Shown: positions 8,234 to 17,492, counted from the first letter of the stretch. The stretch: 49,262 bases of DNA from CAZJHX01 sp964545715 (GCA_964545715.1 CAZJHX010000078.1:1-49262); one strand, 5' to 3'. The notes: a model not told the origin generated them from the sequence alone. Translations and numbers: made by a program.

Positions 8234-9643
8234 TTAGGGGCACCAGGACTGGAAGGCGATGTCGGTCAGCGGCAGCTCCAGTGGGAGAGTGCCGCCCGTG
8301 TTCAGCAGGACGTTCACATAGAGCTTTCCGTCTTCAGCGAGCATGGCGTCCACGCGACCGACCGAGTCCCAGCTGTTTTCGTCGGTGGCGAACGGCGCGG
8401 TGCCGATGTCTACCCAGGCGTCGCCCTCCTTCACCGCCACCGTCAGAAGCCCGTCTTCGGTTGCACGCACAACCAGGGGCCCGTCGCCGGTGAGCACGAC
8501 CGCGGCCGCGACGCCTGGCCCGACCACGGTGTTTTCGCCGACCGTCTCGCCGCTGAGCGTGCGATGGCGCACAACCTCGACATCGTCGACCAGCTTGGTG
8601 CTGACCAGGTGCGCGACCTCCTCGGTCGCAGCAGCGAGCGCTACCGGCCCGGGGCTGAACTCCACAAACATGCCCGATCCGTCCGTGACCCACTCCACGT
8701 CCAGGAAGGCGCCCGGGCCGGCAGGCCCCGCGTGGTACATCAGCGCGCCGCTCTCAAACCGGGCGATGGAGTGCAGGCTGCCGTCCGCGGCGTATGCCGT
8801 GCGGGTCAGCCGGGCGGCGACAAACAGCGCCTGGTCTTCAGTCCAGCCCGAGCCGCTCGGCTGCCCGACGCCGATCAGGCTGTTGCCGGAGATGTTGGTG
8901 GTCTGCCACATCGGGTAGACCACGCTGACCTCGTCGTTTGTGACCGCGACGACGGCCGCGTCCTCGATGACGTCGGAGCTCGCTGTGGGCGTGTCACAGT
9001 CGGACTTGGCCCGATATAGCTCGGTCTGCTCGTCGCCGGGGGTGACGCGCGCCACGACGACGTCTACTCCGGTCACGCCGTCCACGACGACCTCCTCCAG
9101 CCACGCGGCGAAGAGCTCGGTGTCGTTGGCCGCCAGCGTCGCCCAGCCGACCACGCCGCTCTCGACCAGGGTGATCACGCCCGATCGGCTGACCAGCTCC
9201 AGAGCGCCCGGGCCGTTGTCGACCGGCACCACCCGGACGACATAGCCGGCGTTGTTGACCATGGCGAACGACTGCGCGCTCACCCGGGTCGGGCCGGCGT
9301 CCTCACCCGTGACGAGCGGGGTCTGCTCCCCGCACACGTCCGCGGCGGGCGGCTCGGGCTCGGGCTCGGGCTCCGGCTCCGGTTCGGGGTCGAACGTCTG
9401 CGCCGGCTCCGGCTCGGGCTCGGTATCCACCGCCGGCGTGGGTGGGTCGAATGGTGACGAAGATGCGATGTGCAGTGTGACCTGTGCGGGCGAGCGCAGC
9501 GGGTCGAGTTGGGGGGGCGCCGATTCGTCTTTCGGAGGTACGGCGGCCTCCACGACGACCTGACCGGGGGCCCCCTCCTCTGCACACGCGCTGACTGTGG
9601 CCAACGTCAGCAGCAGGACACCAGTTCGAAACAATCGCCTCAT
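8234..9643 (-). CDS. Secreted lipoprotein with Glu-Pro linker, unknown
   Basis: Not recognised beyond its export signal. The N-terminus M-R-R-L-F-R plus a hydrophobic stretch ends in T-V-S-A-C, a fair lipobox. An extended acidic linker rich in Glu-Pro pairs (encoded around 9350-9430) joins it to a roughly 350-residue domain rich in Val, Thr and Asp. Repeating short hydrophobic stretches there hint at a beta-propeller, as in other myxobacterial surface proteins. The start is ATG 9643, five bases after GGAGG; GTG 9649 overlaps that site. The stop is 30 bases before the Rieske gene start on the same strand, so the three genes could form one operon. Confidence 0.8.
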   Translation of the reverse strand: MRRLFRTGVLLLTLATVSACAEEGAPGQVVVEAAVPPKDESAPPQLDPLRSPAQVTLHIASSSPFDPPTPAVDTEPEPEPAQTFDPEPEPEPEPEPEPPAADVCGEQTPLVTGEDAGPTRVSAQSFAMVNNAGYVVRVVPVDNGPGALELVSRSGVITLVESGVVGWATLAANDTELFAAWLEEVVVDGVTGVDVVVARVTPGDEQTELYRAKSDCDTPTASSDVIEDAAVVAVTNDEVSVVYPMWQTTNISGNSLIGVGQPSGSGWTEDQALFVAARLTRTAYAADGSLHSIARFESGALMYHAGPAGPGAFLDVEWVTDGSGMFVEFSPGPVALAAATEEVAHLVSTKLVDDVEVVRHRTLSGETVGENTVVGPGVAAAVVLTGDGPLVVRATEDGLLTVAVKEGDAWVDIGTAPFATDENSWDSVGRVDAMLAEDGKLYVNVLLNTGGTLPLELPLTDIAFQSWCP

Positions 9644-9726
9644 GTTCACCTCCGCCGCGGCTGTAAGCAGGCGGTATGCCAGCGCGGCGGGGCGGCTCAG
9701 TCATGCGTTTGTAGAGTTGTGAGGGC

Positions 9727-9760
9727 GTGTAGCGACATGTAGCGCAAGCCATCGCTACAC
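9727..9760. other. Inverted and direct repeat of GTAGCG
   Basis: TGTAGCG occurs at 9728-9734 and 9738-9744, and its complement CGCTACA at 9753-9759. Either left copy can pair with the right one, giving a seven- or eight-base stem. It sits just after the stop of the amidohydrolase-like gene and before the start of the next minus-strand gene. No T-run follows, so it could be a terminator, an operator or an attenuator-like switch. Confidence 0.35.
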
Positions 9761-9764
9761 CGAC

Positions 9765-11015
9765 TCAGTGGTAGCGCGGGTCCCGCCGTTTGATCGCCTC
9801 GACACGCGCGACGCGGTCGTTGGTCACATACTCCGTGACCGCCTGGGCGATCGTGCGCGCCACCATGCGGGCATCGGCGGCGCGCGGGCCGACCGGCTCA
9901 CCCTTGTTGAACTCCCAGATCAGGTCTTTGCGCACCTCCAGCAGGATCGACGAGGGCCGGTCCGGAGAGTTGCGATACTCCATGATCAGCTCGCGGCGGT
10001 GCTTGTGCACAAAGGCGGCGATCTTCTCATACGCCCGGCGAGCCGCTCCAAAGAGGTCACCGGAGGCGTCGGGCGCGCGCCTGAACATATGCAGGTAGCT
10101 GCGCAGCGCCTCACTGCGGGTCGACCGCAGGTTTGTGTCCAACAGCATGTCCCAGACGATCTGGCGGGCCTTGGGATCGCCGCGACCGCGGCCCGGCGGA
10201 TGCAGCTGTTCATAGCGCATGCGGACGTGGCGAAAGAAGAACCAGACCTGGGCGCGCACCTCCACGCTGCCCTCCGGCAACGTGTACGGGTAGTTGTCCG
10301 CGCTGTGGATGGCCGCCTCTTCCAGCGTCAGGGCGATGCGCGAGCGAAGGATCCGGTCGGCCGTGAACTCGTGCAGCTCGTCGGGACACATGGGATCGAA
10401 CAAGCCGACGGGATTGCCCGGGTCCTTCCGGTGCGTGTGGCTGCGCGTGAGAATGCTGACGGCCGGTCGACGAGTGGCGCCGGCGTTCTTCTCGTCATAG
10501 GTGTGGATGGCGATCTTGATGAGCTTGCGGTTGATCGCCGCGTCCATGCCCTCGGAGATCTTGTCGTAGTAGTTCTCCAGCAGCGCGCGCTTCTGCTCGA
10601 AGTCCAGCACCTCGGAGAACGGATACGAGATCGCGAAGCGGCTCATGTGGTCGGCCGACTTGGGTGTGATCCCCGGGAACCGCCCGAAATCAAGCAGCAC
10701 GCGTGCGGTGTTGACGCGGTAATACGCGTCCAGATGCAGCGCCGATGTCAGCGACGCAGCCATCAGCTCGGCGCCCCAGTCGCGCTCCGTACGGTAGGTC
10801 TTTGGCAGCACGCGGGTCAGCGGCAGCAGCGCACCACGCCGGTCGCGCAGGAACCGCTCCGGCACGTTGTTTCCATCATGGATGACGTCGACCATGATCT
10901 GGTCCCGATACTCGGACGGGCACGGGCAGCCTTCGGGGTCGGGCGCCACGGTCACTCGCTCAAATGGGTCGCGCGCTTCGGTCGACATTCCGATCGCGTT
11001 CAGCTTGTCCAGCAT
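9765..11015 (-). CDS. N-formylglutamate amidohydrolase-like protein
   Basis: Probable member of the N-formylglutamate amidohydrolase superfamily. The order of motifs fits the family: V-I-H-D-G-N-N-V-P near the start, E-R-D-W-G-A-E-L, then R-V-N-T-A-R-V-L-L-D-F-G-R-F-P-G, a Y-P-F block, and I-A-I-H-T-Y-D, which would correspond to the D-x-H-S metal motif. The first and last blocks diverge from classical family members, so the substrate is uncertain. No signal peptide is seen. I start at ATG 11015 because the longer frame to 11108 would run into the divergent gene starting at 11088. ATG 10985 is another option. No ribosome site is visible; TACACT lies nine bases upstream of 11015. Confidence 0.6.
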   Translation of the reverse strand: MLDKLNAIGMSTEARDPFERVTVAPDPEGCPCPSEYRDQIMVDVIHDGNNVPERFLRDRRGALLPLTRVLPKTYRTERDWGAELMAASLTSALHLDAYYRVNTARVLLDFGRFPGITPKSADHMSRFAISYPFSEVLDFEQKRALLENYYDKISEGMDAAINRKLIKIAIHTYDEKNAGATRRPAVSILTRSHTHRKDPGNPVGLFDPMCPDELHEFTADRILRSRIALTLEEAAIHSADNYPYTLPEGSVEVRAQVWFFFRHVRMRYEQLHPPGRGRGDPKARQIVWDMLLDTNLRSTRSEALRSYLHMFRRAPDASGDLFGAARRAYEKIAAFVHKHRRELIMEYRNSPDRPSSILLEVRKDLIWEFNKGEPVGPRAADARMVARTIAQAVTEYVTNDRVARVEAIKRRDPRYH

Positions 11016-11072
11016 ATGGCCGCAAGTGTAACCCAAGCGCCGGACGTCTCCTTGGAATGAGCCGCTTTCTGT

Positions 11073-11078
11073 TACACT
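11073..11078 (+). promoter_or_regulatory. Putative -10 of a leaderless promoter
   Basis: TACACT lies nine bases before ATG 11088 and no ribosome site is present. An identical TACACT lies nine bases before the divergent ATG 11015 on the other strand. No convincing -35 was found for either. Confidence 0.4.
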
Positions 11079-11087
11079 GCCCAACCA

Positions 11088-12455
11088 ATGAGCGCTCCGT
11101 ATGTCCACTCAGTGCCGCTTTTCTTCATGGCGGTGTTCATCCTCTCAGGCTGCGGCACCGGCGATGTGTTGGAGCCCGATCAGACCGCGCCGGACGTGGT
11201 CGCCGGGGATGACTCGGACGGTCCGCCGCCCGCGCAGAACGCGGCGGGCATTCCAGGTGCCGTGACCTTTGAGATCGGCAGCCCCGTGCGCTGGTTCGCC
11301 GCCGCGGACGACGGCACCGTCTGGCTGGTCACCGAGGCCGGCGAGCTGGGCTGGCTGGCCAAAGAGACGTTCGAGCCGGCTCTGACGCTGAAGTCGAGCA
11401 CCGACAAAGTCGAGATCATCCACCCGCCGCCGTCGATAACGCCCACAGGCACCGTCGTCATCACCGAGGGCGTGCTGGACGGTGACGAGTGTCGTGATCA
11501 GGGCGCCGTGCACTGGTTCCACCCGGACACAGGCGACGTCACCACCCGCGAGCTGCAGGAGGCCCCCGCCTTTCCCTTCTCCGTGACGCCCGACGGCCTG
11601 GTCCTGGCACCGTTCATCGAATACCAGTGGAACTACTACAACGACCCGCCGACCTGCATCAAAGCGCAGCCGCTGACCCAGAAGCTGGCCGCCTACGCCG
11701 AAAACCAGGGCCTGCTGTGGACCATCGATCTCGACAAGCCCTGCGGCCCGCCGACCATCGGCTTCGATCACAAGACTGCGTACTACAGCGACCGCGAGAG
11801 CAGCATCGTCGCGTTCGACTACAGCACCGCCGGTTTCGGCGCCAAGAAGTGGACCACAGCCATCTCCGAGCCCGGCGTCGTGCAGGTCTCCAACCCGGCG
11901 CTGGACGACGACAACACGCTATACGTGACGGGCAGCAAGACGCTGGTGGCCATCAAGGGCGCCGACGGCACCATTTTGTGGGAGGCCGACGTCAACACCC
12001 AATCCAAGCTGACGGGCGAGCCGGTCATCACTGAGGGAGGCGCTATCCTCGTGTCGGGCACGGTCCCCGGCAGCGCACAGGGCCGGGAGTTCTGGGCCCT
12101 CTTTGCTTACGACCGCGAAGGCAACTTCCTCGAGCTGCAGCAGATGGAGACAGAGCACCTGCACCCGGCCCCGGTTACCCAATGGGGCATGACCGTGATG
12201 GGCACCGGCGATCGCCTCACCCTGGCGGGTCCCCCAGGAGGCCCGGTCGACCTCATCGTTTGGCGCCAATCCGGTGGCCCAAGCGCCTTCGAGGGCTTTG
12301 ACGACACTCCCCCGCTGGTCCTGGACGACGGCGCCGTCCTGCTGCGCTACGGCGACAACGAAATTCTGCGCGCGACTCTCTCCACCAGCGGCCTGGCGAA
12401 GTCCCCGTGGCCGCGCTGGCATGGCTCAAACCGACGGGACGGCCGCGCCCCCTGA
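11088..12455 (+). CDS. Beta-propeller (PQQ-like repeat) lipoprotein
   Basis: Exported 455-residue lipoprotein; the signal peptide ends in I-L-S-G-C, a good lipobox. The body carries PQQ-enzyme-like blade motifs, clearest in L-V-A-I-K-G-A-D-G-T-I-L-W-E-A-D, with similar L-W-T-I-D-L and A-Y-Y-S-D blocks. The C-terminal P-W-P-R-W-H-G-S-N-R-R-D-G-R resembles the closing motif of secreted beta-propellers of this type. No quinone-cofactor residues are evident, so a scaffold or binding role is more likely than a dehydrogenase. It faces the caspase-like gene tail to tail with nine bases between. The start lacks a ribosome site. Confidence 0.8.
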   Translation: MSAPYVHSVPLFFMAVFILSGCGTGDVLEPDQTAPDVVAGDDSDGPPPAQNAAGIPGAVTFEIGSPVRWFAAADDGTVWLVTEAGELGWLAKETFEPALTLKSSTDKVEIIHPPPSITPTGTVVITEGVLDGDECRDQGAVHWFHPDTGDVTTRELQEAPAFPFSVTPDGLVLAPFIEYQWNYYNDPPTCIKAQPLTQKLAAYAENQGLLWTIDLDKPCGPPTIGFDHKTAYYSDRESSIVAFDYSTAGFGAKKWTTAISEPGVVQVSNPALDDDNTLYVTGSKTLVAIKGADGTILWEADVNTQSKLTGEPVITEGGAILVSGTVPGSAQGREFWALFAYDREGNFLELQQMETEHLHPAPVTQWGMTVMGTGDRLTLAGPPGGPVDLIVWRQSGGPSAFEGFDDTPPLVLDDGAVLLRYGDNEILRATLSTSGLAKSPWPRWHGSNRRDGRAP

Positions 12456-12464
12456 TCGGCCTGA

Positions 12465-13985
12465 TTATTTGTCCACGGTGCCGGTCGGCCCCGAGCGTTC
12501 GCAGGCAAGCAGCTTGGCGTAGTGGTCCCAGTCCGGGCCGCCCTTGGCTTTCAGGCGGGCGGCGAGCTGCTTGTTGTCCATGGCGCGGACCAGGCGCTCG
12601 AGAGGGGCGGATTGGGTGCGGATCTTGCCGACAAACTCGTCCAGCCGGCCGACTGTGGCCGAGACGCCCAGAAAGGCCTTGTACTCGGTGGACGTCTTCA
12701 AGAAGGCGGCGATTTCGGGGCCGTGGCTCGAGATGGTGGACTGGAAATCCGGGTGCCAGGGGTCGTCCAGCACCGGCCAGCGGGCGAGCAGGGCGGCGGC
12801 GATCTTGCTGAATGCCTGGTCTTCCAGCTCGGTGGCGTCTCTGAGATCGGTGTCGGCCTGAGCGAAGGCGGCCTGGGCGGCGACCAGCAGGTCCGCGGCT
12901 CGCGACTCGTTGCCGCGCATGTCCGGGCGCGCCAGCATCGCCTCGATCACGGCGTCCTCCTCGGGCAGCGCGATCGGGGCTGACGGGCCGCTCGACGGGG
13001 CCACCTGTCGCAGCCAGCGCTCGGACGTGGTCGTCGGCACGTCGGAGGACTGCGATGCCACGCGGACGCGGGTGTGGGCCTCCAGCAGCGAGATGCGGCC
13101 GTCGCCGTCAAAGTCGGCCTGGCCAGGCTGCAGGCGCTTGCCGTCGCGGTCTCGGCCGCGCAGGGCGTTGAAGAAGTGGATGCCGTAGCCCTGCTGGGCG
13201 CGACGGTTCGGGTCCGGGTCGCAGCCGGTCGCCTCCAGGTCCCAGGTGCTGGCAAACAGGCCGCAGCGGTCGTTTGGCGTCGGACCGTTGGCCGAGTCGG
13301 CGCCCTGGAACACCAGCTCGCCGAAGCCGCCGCTGAAGCAGGTGGTGGCCACGATTCGGATCCGCCGCTCGGCGGGGGCGGCGTCCAGCAGATTGGCCAG
13401 GTCCGCCACGGTCAGCACCTGGCGGCCCCATAGCCGCATCAGGTTGTCGCGCGGCTGCTCTCCCTGCTCGCCGTGGCCGGCAAAGTAGAGCAGCAGCGGG
13501 TCGCGCGAGTCGCCGGCGAGCTCGGCGCGAATCGTCTGAGTCGCCGCCTCCACGCTGGCCGGCTCGTCGACGGACAAGGTGGTCCGGCGGTAGTGCGCGT
13601 CGCGACCCTGGCGCGGCGCAAAGAGCTGGGCCAGCTGCGCGATCAGCGGGTCACCACGCGGCTCCGCGTCCAGAACCTGGACGCCATTGGTGCCGGGGCC
13701 GCCTCCAAAGAGCAGCCGCCCGCCCTCGCCGAGCACGTTGGCCGCCAACGCCATGTCCTGTTCGATCGAGACCTGGTTCATCTCGGGAGTAGAGCCGCCC
13801 CCGATCGCGATCCAGCGGCCGCCCTGGGCGCCTGGAGTCGGTACGGCGACGGTGTCAGCCGTCTTCGCGTCGTCTGGATGTGCGGCGCGCCACACCAACC
13901 AGCCGGCAACTCCGATACCGGCGATGACGAGCCCAACAACGACCAACCGCTTCACGCCCGTAAAATGCTGAATATCTCCCCACAT
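12465..13985 (-). CDS. Membrane-anchored caspase-like cysteine peptidase
   Basis: Clan CD (caspase/metacaspase-like) protein. The His of the dyad lies in Y-F-A-G-H-G (H171) and the Cys in A-T-T-C-F-S-G-G (C216), both preceded by the expected hydrophobic strands. An EF-hand-like loop, D-F-D-G-D-G-R-I-S-L-L-E (291-302), suggests calcium dependence, as known for metacaspases. One transmembrane helix (about 14-32) anchors the N-terminus, leaving the peptidase outside the cytoplasm. The C-terminal 200 residues are mostly helical and unrecognised. I start at ATG 13985; GTG 13955 is possible, and an ATG at 14075 would add an Arg/Pro-rich stretch. It is divergent from the VIT/vWA gene. Confidence 0.85.
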   Translation of the reverse strand: MWGDIQHFTGVKRLVVVGLVIAGIGVAGWLVWRAAHPDDAKTADTVAVPTPGAQGGRWIAIGGGSTPEMNQVSIEQDMALAANVLGEGGRLLFGGGPGTNGVQVLDAEPRGDPLIAQLAQLFAPRQGRDAHYRRTTLSVDEPASVEAATQTIRAELAGDSRDPLLLYFAGHGEQGEQPRDNLMRLWGRQVLTVADLANLLDAAPAERRIRIVATTCFSGGFGELVFQGADSANGPTPNDRCGLFASTWDLEATGCDPDPNRRAQQGYGIHFFNALRGRDRDGKRLQPGQADFDGDGRISLLEAHTRVRVASQSSDVPTTTSERWLRQVAPSSGPSAPIALPEEDAVIEAMLARPDMRGNESRAADLLVAAQAAFAQADTDLRDATELEDQAFSKIAAALLARWPVLDDPWHPDFQSTISSHGPEIAAFLKTSTEYKAFLGVSATVGRLDEFVGKIRTQSAPLERLVRAMDNKQLAARLKAKGGPDWDHYAKLLACERSGPTGTVDK

Positions 13986-14117
13986 GACAAGCGCGGGGAC
14001 ACCCACGCGGGCTGTGCGTGGGCCGCTGAACGGGGGCCTGCGCTGCGGTGGCTTGCTGGCGCGCCCATTGCACAAGCAGCACGCCGGTGGCGGTTACGTG
14101 AAGGGAGACAATTGATT

Positions 14118-16454
14118 ATGCGGCATTGGGGAATCCTCTTTGGGGTACTTCTATATATAGCGCCTCTCACGGCGTCCGGTACGGGGCTGGTGCGCGACGG
14201 CGTGGAGCTTCTGGCGCCCGGCTCGCTGGAGATCACAGCGACCATTATCAGCGACACAGCGACGGTGCAGACGACGCGGTCATACAACGTGAACCTTGTC
14301 GGCGAGGCCCCCGACGGCGAGCCCGTGCTGTCCGAGTATCGTTTCTACCGGTCGATTCCCGGTGGCAACGCCGCCTCCGAGGTGACCCTGACCGTCAACA
14401 GCGTGGCGGTGGGCGGCACGCTGTACACGGGTGAAGAGGCCGACGCGCGCCGGCGATCGCTGGTGCTGTCGCTGCGCAGCCCGGCTCCCCTCAAGCATCA
14501 GGGGCAGCCGCTGTTCGTCAGCGATCCGCTCAGCGATGCGGCCCTGGCCGACGTCTACGGGCTGACGATCACGGCGAAGGTCACGCTGCCCATGCGTGCG
14601 CACGGCACCCTGATGGGGGTGGCCACGCCCGTCGACTGGCATTCGTCGCCCGTCAACCAGCTCAACGTGACCACGACCGCCAGCATGGACGGTCAGCTGC
14701 GCGCCCTGTACTCGCCCTACCACCCGCTCACGGTTTCGCGCGTGACGGCCAAGACCTCGTCGGGGGCCTTCAGCGGATGGAACCACACCACCGCCTTTGA
14801 CGTGACCATCCTCACGTCGGTCGGCAGCGACCCCATGCATCTGGACATCCTGCCGTTCCGTTACGACGACGACGAGGGCGGTCACTTCATGGCGCTGCTG
14901 ACCCCGGACGCCGAGCCCGGCGAAAACGCGGTCGTGCCGCGCGATATCTCCATCGTCCTCGACCAGTCCGGCAGCATGCAGGGCGAGAAGCTGGGGCAGG
15001 CAAAGGTCGCGCTGAAAGAGGTTCTGAACGGCCTTCGCGGGCAGGACAACTTTGCGCTGAGCTCGTTTGCCAACTCGGTCGCGCAGCTCAACGACGCGGC
15101 CGTGCCCGCCGGCGCCGAGAACCGCACCGCTGCCAAGGAGTTTGTGGACGCCATCGACGCGGACGGCGGCACCAACCTGCACGACGCGCTCAAAGCCGGC
15201 ATCAAGGCGCTGCCGCTGAACAAGGGCAACCCGCGCTACGTCGTCCTGCTGACCGACGGCATCCCCACGGACGGCATCACGGACACCGAGGAGATCCTGG
15301 AGATGGCGCGCACCGTCAACGAGGTGGGCGCGCGCATCGTGATCTTCGGCATCGGCGACGACGTCAACACCGTGCTCCTCGAGAAGCTGGCCAAGGAGTC
15401 GGGCGGCGCCGTCTACTTCATCCGCTTCGGCATGTCCGTCGAGCTGGCGGTGACGTCGTTCTTCGAGACGCTGCAGGCGCCCATGATGGCCGATCCCGAG
15501 CTGGACTTGTCCGCCTTTGGGGCCGCCGCGATGTACCCCGAGAAGCTGCCTGACCTGTTCGCCGGTCAGACGGTCGCCCTGCTGGGGCGGTTCAGCACGC
15601 CGGGCGCCGGCACGGTCACGTTGTCCGGCATGGCCAACGGCGCGGCTGTGGAGCACGTGTATGACGTCACGTTGCCCAGCTACAACATCGGCGCCGGGTA
15701 TGTCCCCAAGATCTGGGCCACGCGCCACATCGGCACGCTGCTGCACCGCATCAAGCTGGAGGGCAAGAACCCCGACCTGGTCGACGATGCGCTCGCCACG
15801 GCCCGCCGCTACGGCATCGTGACGCAGTTCACCTACTACTCCGTGGACGAGGACGGCAACTCCGCCATGACGTACTCCGAGGTCCCGATGGACTCGGTGG
15901 GCGACAAAGCGGTGGCGACGTCCGCGGCGCTGGACGAGTACGAGTCCGATGACGCGCTGCGCACCCAGTCGCTGGCGGACGCTCGCTGGTGGCGTGACCG
16001 CGTGTTCCCGCTACGTGGTGGCTGGTTTACGGACACGTATCCCAAAGAGACGCCCCAGTGGATCGACGTGCACTTCGGCAGCGACCAGTACTTCGACCTG
16101 GCCGCCGACGAGGCAGCGCACGGCGTGGGCGGGTTCCTGGCGGTGGCGCGCAACGTTCGCTTTGAGCTGTTGGGCCGCACCTTCCGTATTACCGATCCGC
16201 AGGAGCCGCCTGTCGAGGCGTTGCCCGTCGAGACGGAGGTGATCCCGGCGCCGCTCCAGACCCCCACCGACGTGCTGGTCGCGGTCAGCTATACCGGCGA
16301 GACGCCTGCCGACCAGCTCGAGCCGCCGCTCGTGCAGGGTGAAGAGGTCGGCTGCACCAGCTCCGGTGCGCCCGCACCCGGTGCTTTGGCGTTGTTCCTG
16401 CTGGCGCTGCTGGGGCTCATCGGTCGCAGGATCGTGCTGGCCACGGGCAGATAA
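14118..16454 (+). CDS. VIT and vWA domain surface protein, MYXO-CTERM-like tail
   Basis: Exported 778-residue protein resembling inter-alpha-trypsin inhibitor heavy chains. A signal peptide (about 1-20) is followed by a VIT domain (about 25-160) and a vWA domain (about 275-440). The vWA metal site is complete: D282-Q-S284-G-S286, with T-D-G-I-P-T-D further on. The C-terminus has G-C-T-S-S-G-A-P followed by a hydrophobic helix and G-R-R, the layout of MYXO-CTERM sorting signals, with C746 as the invariant Cys. It is probably anchored at the outer surface after processing. The start ATG 14118 has GGGAG ten bases upstream; the frame is open for 600 bases before it but overlaps the caspase gene. 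Confidence 0.9.
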   Translation: MRHWGILFGVLLYIAPLTASGTGLVRDGVELLAPGSLEITATIISDTATVQTTRSYNVNLVGEAPDGEPVLSEYRFYRSIPGGNAASEVTLTVNSVAVGGTLYTGEEADARRRSLVLSLRSPAPLKHQGQPLFVSDPLSDAALADVYGLTITAKVTLPMRAHGTLMGVATPVDWHSSPVNQLNVTTTASMDGQLRALYSPYHPLTVSRVTAKTSSGAFSGWNHTTAFDVTILTSVGSDPMHLDILPFRYDDDEGGHFMALLTPDAEPGENAVVPRDISIVLDQSGSMQGEKLGQAKVALKEVLNGLRGQDNFALSSFANSVAQLNDAAVPAGAENRTAAKEFVDAIDADGGTNLHDALKAGIKALPLNKGNPRYVVLLTDGIPTDGITDTEEILEMARTVNEVGARIVIFGIGDDVNTVLLEKLAKESGGAVYFIRFGMSVELAVTSFFETLQAPMMADPELDLSAFGAAAMYPEKLPDLFAGQTVALLGRFSTPGAGTVTLSGMANGAAVEHVYDVTLPSYNIGAGYVPKIWATRHIGTLLHRIKLEGKNPDLVDDALATARRYGIVTQFTYYSVDEDGNSAMTYSEVPMDSVGDKAVATSAALDEYESDDALRTQSLADARWWRDRVFPLRGGWFTDTYPKETPQWIDVHFGSDQYFDLAADEAAHGVGGFLAVARNVRFELLGRTFRITDPQEPPVEALPVETEVIPAPLQTPTDVLVAVSYTGETPADQLEPPLVQGEEVGCTSSGAPAPGALALFLLALLGLIGRRIVLATGR

Positions 16455-16471
16455 CGGCCACTGGCTTGGTG

Positions 16472-16477
16472 TAGGAT
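16472..16477 (+). promoter_or_regulatory. Putative -10 of a leaderless promoter
   Basis: TAGGAT is followed by exactly seven bases and the GTG start of the Cys-rich lipoprotein gene at 16485. This is the same spacing as the TATAAT before 26019, and there is no ribosome site. Confidence 0.45.
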
Positions 16478-16484
16478 TGCGTCC

Positions 16485-17492
16485 GTGATCCTGCGCCAGC
16501 TCATTATCCTCAGCCTGCTTCTGGGCGCCTGCTCGACAACGGAGCCCCGCCTGCCCGCCGCGCCGGGCGATCCGGACGACACGACGTCAAGTGATTCGGA
16601 TACCCCGATTCTGCCCGATGTGGTCGACTCCGGCCCGGCCGATGTCCCCGAGTCCGAGACCGACGTCGACGCGGACGCCGCCGATGACGGGGATCCGCCG
16701 CCCAAAGACACCGGCGACAACGACGGCTGCCAGCCCGACTGCGCCAACAAGGACTGCGGTGCCGACGGGTGTGGAGGCCTCTGCGGCTTCTGCGCGGTTG
16801 GTCTCAAGTGCAACAATCTGTCTCAGTGCGGACCCGACTGCGACCCGAAATGTGATGGCAAGTTCTGCGGTCCGGACGGGTGCGGCGGCGCCTGTGGCAC
16901 CTGCCCGGACAACTTTGAGTGCGGCGCCGACGGCAAGTGCTACGACGTGACTTGCGTGCCCGAGTGCGCGGGCAAGGTCTGCGGCGACGACGGCTGCGGC
17001 GGCGACTGCGGGCTGTGCGTCGAGGGCGACCTCTGCGTGGACGGGGCCTGCGTGATCGGGCCCTGCTCGGGTGTCCCCGAAAACGGCAAATGCGAGGACG
17101 GCGTTGCCTTGCTGTGCGTCGACGGCGAGCTGGCGCTGGACAACTGCCTGCTCGAGGACGGCAAAGAGTGCGGCTGGTCGCCCGAGCTCGGACATTACGC
17201 CTGCGTGGAGGAGGTGATCTGCGAGCCCGTCTGCACCGGCAAGCAGTGCGGCAGCGACGGCTGTGGTGGGCAGTGCGGCGCGTGTCCCATCGGCTGGCCG
17301 TGCACCGCGTCCCAGTGCGAGCCGACCGAGGGCGGCGCTTGCGGCTTCTTCAACGCCGTGGGCAAGTGCATCGACAACGTGCTGTGGTACTGCAGCGAGG
17401 GCACGCTGCTCAGTATCGACTGCACGATTCCGAACAAGACCTGCGGATTTAGCCCGCAGGCACAGGCGAATACATGTCTCGACTCACCGTGA
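16485..17492 (+). CDS. Cys-rich lipoprotein, CGxDGCGGxCGxC repeats
   Basis: Lipoprotein of 335 residues with lipobox L-L-G-A-C. A low-complexity Asp/Pro/Ser linker (about 25-80) projects four to five Cys modules of the form C-x-P-x-C-x-G-K-x-C-G-x-D-G-C-G-G-x-C-G-x-C. Between modules 3 and 4, and again at the end, are two copies of a different Cys domain (with C-E-D-G-V-A-L-L-C and C-I-D-N-V-L-W-Y-C). The Cys content points to an extracellular, disulfide-rich protein of unknown role. The start GTG 16485 has no ribosome site. The next gene starts 19 bases before this one ends, so they are coupled. Confidence 0.85.
   Translation: MILRQLIILSLLLGACSTTEPRLPAAPGDPDDTTSSDSDTPILPDVVDSGPADVPESETDVDADAADDGDPPPKDTGDNDGCQPDCANKDCGADGCGGLCGFCAVGLKCNNLSQCGPDCDPKCDGKFCGPDGCGGACGTCPDNFECGADGKCYDVTCVPECAGKVCGDDGCGGDCGLCVEGDLCVDGACVIGPCSGVPENGKCEDGVALLCVDGELALDNCLLEDGKECGWSPELGHYACVEEVICEPVCTGKQCGSDGCGGQCGACPIGWPCTASQCEPTEGGACGFFNAVGKCIDNVLWYCSEGTLLSIDCTIPNKTCGFSPQAQANTCLDSP

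Noticed and set aside
7484..9019. Plus-strand frame of about 510 residues
   Set aside because: It runs across the junction of two well-supported minus-strand genes (Rieske protein and lipoprotein) and has an Arg/Gly-rich composition typical of antisense frames in GC-rich DNA.
13473..14117. Upstream extension of the VIT/vWA gene frame
   Set aside because: It is antisense to the caspase gene, lacks a signal peptide and a ribosome site, whereas ATG 14118 has both.
14148..14159. TATATA-rich stretch as a promoter
   Set aside because: It lies inside the signal-peptide codons of the VIT/vWA gene and no downstream start would be served.
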